Source: Coix lacryma-jobi var. lacryma-jobi (taxonomy: Eukaryota; Streptophyta; Magnoliopsida; Poales; Poaceae). Taken from it: a stretch of 64,000 bases of DNA. Shown in pieces: positions 55,867 to 64,000 of this stretch. The position numbers and the translations under genes were made by a program. Location: the NCBI GenBank assembly GCA_009763385.1, contig CM019824.1, positions 108,146,660 to 108,210,659 of the forward strand. Reading direction: 5' to 3'. Each line of letters starts with the position of its first letter. Positions within the stretch are counted from its first letter, which is position 1. The notes under the pieces were generated by a model that saw nothing but the letters and a program-made list of their open reading frames with translations, had not been told where the DNA came from and did no database searches.

Positions 55867-56790
55867 CTAAAAGGGGAAACACACACCAAGCTCACCCCTC
55901 AACCGATTAAAGGTTGATTCGTCTAAAGGCTTGGTGAAAATATTAGCCAGTTGATGATGAGTATCGACATGGCGAAGGTCGATATCACCCTTCTCCTGGT
56001 GGTCTCGCATCGAGTTCAAAGGGAACTCGTTCTGAAGACGCAAAATCAGATTGCGAACAAAGGAGAAAGTCTCGGTCTTCTCAGCTAAAAAGAAGACCCA
56101 TGAATATCTCGAAAAGTCATCAACAACAACAAGCACATACCACTTCCCCCCAACCGAGCTCACCCGAGCCGGACCAACAAGGTCCATGTGCAAAAGCTCT
56201 CCAGGGCGCTTGGTCATGACCTGAGTCACTGGATGGTGGGGAGCGGCAACCATCTTCCCGTGTCTACACGAGTGGCAAACAAGATCCTTCTCCATATGCA
56301 ACTTGGGCAATCCTCGGATTAGTCCATGTGAACTAAGCCTTGCAAGCAAGTCGAAGCTCAAATGTCCAAGTCTCCTATGCCACTTCCAAAGATCGGAGGA
56401 GGAAGGTCCAGCCACAAGACAACGAGAAGTACCAAAAGACTCTGAGAAATTCGCACGAAAGACTTTTCCAAAGGGCGAAATCAAACACACAAGATTGCCC
56501 TGAGGATCCAAAATACGACTGAGATTCGGTTTAAAACGAATCTCATAGTCATCGTCAAAAAGTTGCGAAACAGAAAGAAGGTTAAAATGCAAGTTAGAAA
56601 CAAGAGCAACATCGCACAACACAAAGTGCTCATTAACCCGCACAGACCCGCGAGACAATACCTTACCTTTGCTATTGTCGCCGAAGGTTATGTACTCCTT
56701 TCCGGCAACAGGACTAAGGCTGGAGAACCACTTGGCGTTTCCGGTCATGTGTCTCGAGCAACCGGAATCCACCAACCAAATGTCCTCCAA
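55867..56790 (-). CDS. pol: Copia-F short pol: protease-integrase start fused to RNase H end
   Basis: Open frame of 307 codons. Residues 8-10 are the protease D-S-G. H138, H143, C172 and C175 are the pre-integrase zinc ligands. The integrase core starts with HMDLVGP (Asp 203) and continues to residue 262. There the frame passes directly into the last 45 residues of RNase H (DIDLRHVDTHHQLANIFTKP to GVCFPF). Compared with Copia-A about 2.2 kb is missing, including the second Asp and the Glu of integrase and all of RT. The frame survives the deletion. The frame opens at a TTG just after the splice-like site, with no ATG, so how it would be translated is unclear. It may encode an active protease but no integrase or RT. 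Confidence 0.8.
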   Translation of the reverse strand: MEDIWLVDSGCSRHMTGNAKWFSSLSPVAGKEYITFGDNSKGKVLSRGSVRVNEHFVLCDVALVSNLHFNLLSVSQLFDDDYEIRFKPNLSRILDPQGNLVCLISPFGKVFRANFSESFGTSRCLVAGPSSSDLWKWHRRLGHLSFDLLARLSSHGLIRGLPKLHMEKDLVCHSCRHGKMVAAPHHPVTQVMTKRPGELLHMDLVGPARVSSVGGKWYVLVVVDDFSRYSWVFFLAEKTETFSFVRNLILRLQNEFPLNSMRDHQEKGDIDLRHVDTHHQLANIFTKPLDESTFNRLRGELGVCFPF

Positions 56791-56799
56791 CCGTTTTAC

Positions 56800-56818
56800 C
56801 TACATCAATAAAAAGACA
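56800..56818 (-). promoter_or_regulatory. splice-like site at the Copia-F gag/pol border
   Basis: Minus strand TTTTTATTGATGTAG/GTAAAA directly at the gag stop TGA. Gag and pol lie in different frames and both are closed here. Confidence 0.4.
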
Positions 56819-59480
56819 TAGGGTGAGCATACGGTCCAACACTGGGGTTAGTGAAGTAGGAAGAATACCAGTGTTGGGCCGGCTGCTCAAAAGAACGGTT
56901 AGCAGAAAAACCATTCCTAGCATGTCTACGAGGGTAGCGATCACCACGCACAGGAAAACGTGGTCCGCTGGGGAAGAAGCGCTCACCGCGATACTCCAAA
57001 CGCGGTGGGGGAAAGCGCTCAACAAAGCCTCCGCCACGGGGTCCGTAGCCTGCAAAAGCAGGACCCTATCGGGCACGCTCTCTATGAGGCCTAGGCCTAG
57101 CAACTTGAGGCACTGCGCCTCTAGGCCTAGCATCTCTCCTCGGAGCTCTCTGCTGCCTAGGCCTGGGGACTTGAGGTTCTGGACCTCTGGGCCTAGCAGC
57201 TCTCCTCTGGACGTCCGACACATGCACACCATGGAAAGGGTGGTACATGTCCGGGTTGTCCATCTCCCGAGCACGACGCGCCTCTCTCTTGCGCCGAAAG
57301 CAGAACTCGCTCAAGTGTCCATCTCTCCCACAGAAATCACAATGGTACCTCACCGCACGCAAAGGGGGTTGTTGGTACTCATGGCTGTGGGTGTGGATCA
57401 CTTTGCCCTTCTGTGGCAACTCCTCCTGGATGGGTGGCATTATGTCAAGCTTATTCTTGAGGTGGTTTGGCTTGGGTGCCCAGACTTGGTTCTTGGGTGG
57501 AGCACGTGGAGGTTCCTCAAACACCCCATCCTTGGTGGTAGGCTTGGCAGGCTCTTTGGGTGGAAGCTTGGCAAGTTTGGGAGTAGTGGTGGAGTTGGGC
57601 TTCTCACTAGGGTTCGGACCACTCGACTCTCCAATTTTCCCAAAAGCAGAAAGATCAACACCCGGAGCAAAACCTACACCAGAACCTCTAGCAGCTCGGT
57701 TAAATTGGGAGATCATCATCCCGAGCTGCGGCTCACTACAAGAGACCCATGACAAGATGGTCCGAAGATATGTGTTTTCCTCCTCGGTTTGCATCTTGCC
57801 ATGCTTGACATTCGCAATCTCCATCTCCAAACCCTCGCACAAAGCACACCTAGCCACACAAGTGCTACCTGAGTTGGCCTCCTCAAGAGACACAATCTTG
57901 GCATTCTTCTCTGCCAACTCAGATTGCAAGACAGGACAAGTCTTGCTTGCACCTAGCAAAGAGGGTCTGGCCCTCAGCTCATCCAGCTCTCCAACCAATG
58001 CAACATACTTTCCTCTCAAAGTGAGAAGGTCAGTCATGTGCGTGGTGCACGACTCACACTCAACCTCCTCCGACACAACCACGGTGGACCGAGCGAACTC
58101 AAGCTCTCTCACCGTGTCCTCCCACTTCTGCCTAAAGTCCTTGAGCTCTCTAGCGGCACTCCTAAGCAACATGTCCTAACTAAGGAGCGCGGCAGTAAGC
58201 TTCTCAACCTTAGCAGAGAGATCGTCGTAGGTGAGAGATACTTGGGAGGTGTCGTCGTCGTCGTCGTTCCAAGGGGTGTGCTCCAGCTCGCCTCCGACCT
58301 CATCACCAAGCGCCATGGTGCAGAGGCCTCCGTCGCCGGTGAAGAAGCAAAGACCGTTCAGCTTGTCCTCGATCCTCTTCTTCTTCTCGGACTCGTCGTC
58401 GCTTGATGAAGCGGAGTCGTCATCCGAGCCGTCGACGTCGCTGAGCGTGGCGAAGAACGCGCGCTGCTCAGCCTGGGCCTTCTCCAAGTACTTCTTCTTG
58501 ATGTACTCTTTGTTGAAGCCGCCCTTCTTCTTGTGCCTTGGGGCGACGTGCTTCTCCTTGTGCCTGAAGTCGTACTTGTGCCCATGATCGCCCTTCCCCG
58601 AATGCTTGTTCTTCTTGGGGCAGTTGGCGATGAAGTGGTCGGGATCACCGCACTCATAGCAGCCCGAGCGTCCTCCTCCGCGGCGACGGTTCATGCGGTT
58701 GTTGTGGAACCGCGGGAACCGGTTGGCAAGCAAAGCCAACTCCTCGTCTCCCAAAGACTCCAGCTGGTCCTCTGTGACAGAAAAGAGTGAAGAGAGTGCA
58801 AAGCCAGCAGAGGGGTTAGCAGAAGAGCCAGAAACCAAAGCCATAGTCGGGCCAGAAGGATTCGCATAAGAAGCCCTCGACATGGCGTCAATCTCACTGG
58901 ACTTGAGCTTACTGAAGAGCTCGTCGCAAGTGAGGGTCTCATAGTTAGGCGATTCGATGATCGCCTGGACCTTTGAGTCCCACACCGACCGATCGAGAGT
59001 GTGCAAAAGCTTCAAAGCTCTCTCATGATCGTCGAAAGGCAACTGCTCCTTGTTAGCCCTCATCCTGTTGACAATCACCTAAAAACGAGCGAATAAACTT
59101 TCTATGCTCTCGCCAGGCTGATGTCGAAAGTTCTCATACTCTCTCTTGAACGACTTGTAGAGTCGGGTTTTGACTTGAGAGGTGCCCTCATGAAAGCGCA
59201 TGAGGGTAGCCCAAATCTCCCGAGCCGTAGAGAGGTGAGAAACACGATCAAACTCTCCCAAGCTCAAACACGAAAAGAGAGCATTACGGGCTCGGCTATT
59301 GGCATCGTGTTCATCGATCTGAAGCTGAGTGACACGAGCAGCCAAGACCACGTAATCGGCAGAGTTGCAAATATCCCAAATGGAAGCACCCAAACTCTGC
59401 AGATAGGCCGACATGCGTATCTTCCAATACGCATAGTTCGTCCCATCGAAAAACGGCGGTTTGCCCACGCCGCGATCCAT
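56805..59480 (-). pseudogene. gag: Copia-F gag, one 892-codon frame with three amber stops
   Basis: From MDRGVGKPPFFDGTNYAYWK to GPYAHPMSFY and TGA, all in one frame with no indel. TAG stops stand at 59079-59081 (CAG in A and D), 58176-58178 (CAA in A and D) and 57066-57068 (probably CAG, by comparison with A). Layout: UBN2-type capsid region about 1-210; knuckle CYECGDPDHFIANC at 274-287; Lys-rich then Asp/Glu-rich stretches; Cys-pair coiled coil (CESC, RCALC); Pro/Lys linker; second knuckle CDFCGRDGHLSEFC at 714-727; Arg/Pro-rich tail. It is the most complete example of this Gag in the window and the reference for A and D. Confidence 0.92.
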
Positions 59481-59529
59481 GTCGCCTTCTATGGATCTGG
59501 AACCGGCTAAGGTGAAAGATCCTTAACCT

Positions 59530-59541
59530 GCTCCGATACCA
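59530..59541 (-). other. Copia-F primer-binding site
   Basis: Minus strand TGGTATCGGAGC, one change from the Met-tRNA site, directly after the LTR end at 59544. Confidence 0.9.
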
Positions 59542-59543
59542 AT

Positions 59544-61679
59544 TGAAGGATCGAGAAAGCACAAACAAGGCGACCAGAGGGGGGGGTGAATGGGAGCCAA
59601 TCAAATTTCTTCCGAAACTTTGGCCAAGTGTCCCAAAATCAACCCCGAAAAGCACTGACCCAAAACGTGATGCTCACAACCCTTGGAAGAGGGTGGATGA
59701 TCCCTAAGATCACAGCGGAGCACCACCAAGAAGAAGCAAACCAAATTCCAAAAGTTCCGGCTCGAACACAACCCAAAAACCAAGTCCCGGACGTAGATAG
59801 ACGGCTACATCGAGAAACTCCTAAATACCTATGCTAACAAGTAGCAAAGATACCTAGAGAGGTTCCTTGGTCAACTCTAGGGCCAAACAAGAAGACCGAA
59901 AACCAAGCGAGCAAGCCGGGAAAGCAAACGCACAAAACCGGAAGCTTCAGGCAAGTCCCGGACTGTCCGGCACTACGGTCGCGGACTGTCTGCCCAGTGG
60001 CGGACTGTCCGGGCTCAGGTCGTGGACTGTCCGCCGGCCAAACGAGCAAAACCACAGTGCTGCTGCAAGTCCACTGGACGTTCCCGGACTATCCGCGAGA
60101 TCCAACGGCGGAGTGTCCGCCGGTGAAAAACCCAGAAACGCAAACTTGCTGAAGTCTGCTGGACAAGTCCCGGACTGTCCGCGGACCACAACGGCGGACT
60201 GTCCGCCGGTCACGTGAACAGTCCCCGGCCGAAGAACACAGCCACTGGTCAGGCTGATCCCCGACGCCCGGACTGTCCGCCGGTCAAACCGCGGACTGTC
60301 CGCGGGTGTCCAGAGAAGGCGATTTTGATCGCCCTTCTCTCAAATCTCTCCGAATCCAATCCAAATCAAAATCCCAAGTTCCCAAACTTGGAGAAGATGA
60401 TCACGGGGTAGTTAGGAGACTATCCCCAAGAAATCATCCGCTCAAATCGATCCAATCAACGGGAAATCAAAAGGGAAGGTGGATGAACGGAAAAAGCGCC
60501 ACGAAAACGAAATCAACCCGATCTACTTGTTCGTAAGGAGTTAGATAAATTCCTTCGGTGGAAATGATCTCCTTTCAAATACGAACAAGTTGATTCAAAT
60601 GGATTTCGCAAAGACACACGGAGAGGGAGATCGAGTGACGGGAAAATCGCGGAGAAACGAAGAACGCGAAGAACACAACGAACTCGAATCAAAACATGAA
60701 TCGACACATCGATCTTGCACAGCAACGGTGAGGATACAGCCTCACTTCCTCAAATCAACAGTACACAGAGGTGAGTCTCTCTGCGGATCTCAGCTAGCTA
60801 CAGCAGGGGATGGGAGAGCAGGAAACCCTAGAAGCAAAAGAGCAAATAACTGAGATAGGGGGAGGAGGGTGTCTCCCCGACTACTTATCCTAATTCTAGT
60901 CTAAGTACAATTCCTACTCTACCCCTCTCTAATCTAATTACAGAGCGAACCAGCTAAACCCTAGGGTTATTCTGGACCAACTCGGTGGTAGGTGTATCCG
61001 ACGGCCACGCCCGCACAACTCGTCCGCGTTGCCTCCACGCAACCTTCCGATTGCCACCACGTGCCGCCCTCGCTCTGCACCCCCGGTTTTGTGGCCCAAA
61101 CCGGGAAACCAGCCTTTTCCAGCTATCCCCCGGTTTTGAGGCCCAAACCGGGAAACCAGCCTCTAAGTCCAACGCCTGAGTTTTGTGGCCCAAACTCAGA
61201 AACTTGCAGCGCCCAGGTTTTGAGGCCCAAACCTGGAAACCGTCCACCCGATGCTTTTTCCCTAGCTCTACCACCAAACCGAAGCTGTAGAGGGGATGCA
61301 CCGCCCGTGCACCTCGTCCACCGACACGTGTCCCCAGGTCCTCGACCCGAGCAACACCGTGCCCCGCAAGTCTTCACTTGTCGCTGTCCCAGGCTGCCAG
61401 CCACCACAGCTGATCCTCAGGCACTCTGGTCCCTCAGTCCAAGCCTCACGTCCGCCCTTCACCGCTCAGTTCATCGGCATGGCACGTCCGCCGCACGGCA
61501 CGCCCATCCTTCACCGCACCCGGTCCATCGGCACGACTCGTCTCAACTTGACCTTCACCTTGCCCTCGATCACTGTCTCTGTGCTCGACACCTGCACAAC
61601 ATAAGCCAAAGACCCTGCGATCAAACCCGTTGACAATGACTCATCACTCAGAGGCTCGGCATACACCCATGTATCCGCA
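59544..61679 (-). repeat. Copia-F 5' LTR
   Basis: Partner of 52114-54249 with the same length. Hairpin array at 61081-61279, palindromes at 59957-60303. Confidence 0.95.
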
Positions 61680-63115
61680 AATTGACCAAAAGTGCAAATG
61701 TTCTACTTTCCACATACATATGTATGCACTATCAAATAGGGGGAATTTAGTCTATGCTATGAGGTTTGCAATTAGTGATCCACATGCCTTCCACATCCAA
61801 ATGGTCACTAGTTGTAAACTGTAGCTTGTGCAATTTAATGTTATCTCTTGTCTTTGTGAGCATTCCCTAGGAGACATCTAGGTGATATTATGAGATACGA
61901 GCATCCATTCCTATTGGCATCAACTTGTGAAGATTCCTTCCATTGGTGTCAAACTATGAAGATCATATTTCAATTGATATTGGTGGATAATCTTTCAATT
62001 TGGTATATCAAGAAATATGTCTTCAATTGGTATCTCAAAATGACAACAAGAGCTAGCAATGGACTTTCAACTAAGATGAAGCACAAGTTTGAAATGTCTC
62101 CTTGAAGATGATGAAAAGGAGAGATGGGCACAAATGAGATATTTTGCTTAATGAAGTGCTAGGCCCATCAAAGCACTAAATTCAAAATCATCATCATGGT
62201 GGAGTTTATGAGGCTTAGAACAAAGGTATATCGCTCTATGAACATTTGTATTACCTTTGTGCATCTAGGCCCTTACATGCTAGAGTGTGCATGTGTATGC
62301 AATATTTTGAGTCGCACCATGAGTTCGTTCTTATGGTGACGATTAGAGAATGAGTTAGATATTTGGTTGATACCTCTTGTGTGATTATGTGAGTTTGTCA
62401 CATGTTATGTCAGCTATGTGAGGTATGAGCTAAATATGCTAATCTCTTGAGAATCTTGACTTAAAGTGTTGCATACTTTGTTTGGTAGAAAAACATAGAA
62501 GAGAAATTATATATGCTAAACTTTTACCTACCTCCAGCCCTAACTTGTCTACCATCATTTCTTCCTTTTGGTGGAGAGATCCTTTTTGGAGATTAATGCC
62601 AAAGGGGGGGAAATTTTGGGGGACATTGTAAGGGAAGAAAGATTGATATGAGGATGGAAAGGGGTAAAGGAGAGGCATATAAGATTTTTCAAAACTGTGT
62701 GATGTGTGCAAGGATAGTTTAAATTGATGCTTTTGATAAGGAACCTTTATACTAATGTGCGACATTCATGCCCTGAGTGCTTGTTTTTCTAGTGTTGGTC
62801 AGGCAAGTGCGGCAGTGCCGCTCTCAAGTGTGGCAGTGCCGCCCTCTGCTGGCCAGCAATCTCTGAGTGCATGAACTGTCATGAGCATCACGGTTATCAT
62901 GTTGACACCTTGCACCCCACGAATGCTAAGATATAGGAGAGTTTCCACACTTTCTCTTAAATATGTGCATTTGGCATCTGAGGCAAAAATTTGAAAATCC
63001 TTTCAATGCACACATTTAGGGGGAGCTCACTATATCATAGGATTCAAAATCTTCATGTTTATCAATCTCTTGTAAGCTTTAATTGTGTTGTCATCAATCA
63101 CCAAAAAGGGGAGAT
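61680..63115 (+). other. Copia-E non-coding region, right part
   Basis: Continues Copia-E after the F insertion. No gene. It finishes the second copy of the internal duplication (61680-61830). Purine tracts lie near 62605 and 63003-63013, with the terminal one at 63103-63115 (AAAAAGGGGAGAT). Two GCGGCAGTGCCG-type motifs stand at 62800-62850. Confidence 0.75.
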
Positions 63116-63692
63116 TGTAAGTGCATCTAGCCCTTAGTGGGTTTTGGTGAATTGAGTGACAACATAATTAAAGGTCTAACAAGTTTGCTAAGTGTATCAA
63201 AGGTTCAACAAGAAAAGCAAACTTGATGGTATTCCACATAGTGTTGAAATGAAGTCCAAAATTGTGTATTGTTGTATTGGAAGATCATGGAAACAATCTT
63301 GTTCAAGCAAAAGACAACAATGCAAATAGAGTTGATGACATGGCTTCTATGTTGTGGGATATCATGGCATCATGAGAAAGCAAGCATATTTGGCAAATGA
63401 CAAGTGAGACATGGATTGATGATTTTGGAATGGTCTCAACAATGGGTTGCTTTTCATGTGCAAGAAGAGTTTGATAGTGAACTAGCTTTGATCAAGGTTG
63501 AAGAATGAATCAAGAATGCATAAGTGAGTAAATGCCAAGCAAAGGTCAAATGACAAGGACTTAACTCATATTGGATATATGTCATCTCTACATTGGTTAG
63601 CTTGTATGGATAAATGTTTGGAGAATCACTTTGTATTGATTTGATCAAGCTAGAAGTATGAAGATGGATATTGAAGTGAGTGTTGAGTGTCA
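63116..63692 (+). repeat. Copia-E 3' LTR, first 577 bp
   Basis: Starts TGTAAGTGCATCTAG and follows 44138-44714 with few differences, then changes abruptly after GAGTGTCA to an unrelated LTR. Confidence 0.92.
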
Positions 63693-64000
63693 CCGATTGC
63701 CGCCACGTGCCGCCATCGCTATGTTCGTCCTTTTCTTGGACCTCGCCCCCGGTTTGGAGGCCCAAACCGGGAAACCAGTCTTCACGACCAACCCCGGTTT
63801 TGAGGCCCAAACCGGGAAACCAGCCGACCATCGCCTGAGTTTTGTGGCCCAAACTCAGAAACCCGGAGCGCCTAGGTTTTGAGGCCCAAACCTGGAAACC
63901 ATCCTCAGCCCGAGTTTTGTGGCCCAAACTCGGAAACCATCAGCACCCAGGTTTTGAGGCCCAAACCTGGAAACCGCCCACTCGATGGTTTTTCTGTGGC
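63693..64000 (-). repeat. A/D/F-type copia LTR fragment with hairpin array
   Basis: Begins at an internal LTR position (compare 53615 in Copia-F), not at an LTR end. At least six hairpin units from 63748 to the window end, including CCCGGTTT/AAACCGGG, CTGAGTTT/AAACTCAG, CCGAGTTT/AAACTCGG and CCAGGTTT/AAACCTGG as read on the minus strand. Confidence 0.85.

Larger units (their letters stand above)
52114..61679 (-). mobile_element. Copia-F, Sirevirus-like deletion derivative
   Basis: 9,566 bp with perfect duplication aattg (52109-52113 and 61680-61684). LTRs of 2,136 bp each, similar by eye to about 98 percent, so probably one of the younger insertions. Met-tRNA primer site at 59530-59541, purine tract at 54250-54263. 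Gag is one frame with three stops. Pol lacks the end of integrase, all reverse transcriptase and most of RNase H. Confidence 0.95.
44138..63692 (+). mobile_element. Copia-E, gag-only Sirevirus-like element split by Copia-F
   Basis: 5' LTR 44138-46450, primer site, intact gag, long non-coding region, purine tract, and 3' LTR from 63116. Left flank is aacac (44133-44137). Without Copia-F the visible length is about 10 kb. No pol motif is seen in either non-coding block. The 3' LTR is only 577 bp because the sequence changes abruptly at 63693. Confidence 0.9.

Overview
The window is plant nuclear repeat DNA and contains no gene I would assign to the host. It reads as one nested block of LTR retrotransposons. 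Most are Ty1/copia elements with Sirevirus-like traits: an initiator-Met-tRNA primer site, LTRs ending in a C-run before the last CA, several purine tracts before the 3' LTR, and long coiled-coil Gag proteins with zinc knuckles. Two are Ty3/gypsy elements with an Athila-like Gag and a tRNA-Asp primer site. The density of these families points to a grass, probably panicoid. The species cannot be read from the sequence. Element labels below are mine.

Layout from oldest to youngest. Copia-C (minus strand, 32039-40023 in pieces) is the base. Its 3' LTR was hit by Athila-G (minus; LTR pieces 20094-21376 and 31829-32038, internal remnant 19995-20093 and 1-1814). Athila-G was hit by Copia-A (plus, 1815-19994) and by Copia-B (minus, 21377-31828, TSD gatgg). 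Copia-A was hit in its RNase H region by Athila-1 (plus, 9378-16254, TSD gccac). Copia-C also took a solo LTR of the B type (36632-39013, TSD gtggc) and Copia-D (plus, from 40024). Copia-D was hit by Copia-E (plus, from 44138), and Copia-E by Copia-F (minus, 52114-61679, TSD aattg). At 63693 the 3' LTR of E breaks off into a fragment of an A/D/F-type LTR.

Coding content. Copia-A and C carry decayed gag-pol. Copia-D keeps gag with two in-frame stops. Copia-F has a gag frame with three amber stops and a short pol frame made by an in-frame deletion of about 2.2 kb. Copia-B keeps only a Gag tail. Copia-E has an intact 670-codon Gag and no pol. Athila-1 has an intact 454-codon Gag and no pol. Four of the elements therefore needed enzymes supplied in trans, at least in their present form.

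The most interesting structure is in non-coding DNA. (i) The copia LTRs carry an array of 4-9 inverted repeats, spaced about 35-38 bp in the best copies, whose stems vary in a compensated way around a fixed loop. (ii) The 3' untranslated parts carry a second set of paired hairpins. (iii) Both Athila families carry extra primer-site copies inside the 3' end of the LTR. (iv) Copia-E spreads a short palindrome-like motif through LTR, reading frame and non-coding DNA. (v) The gag/pol border of three copia elements has a conserved splice-like AG/GTAA beside the Gag stop. All reading was by eye; identities and alignments are estimates.
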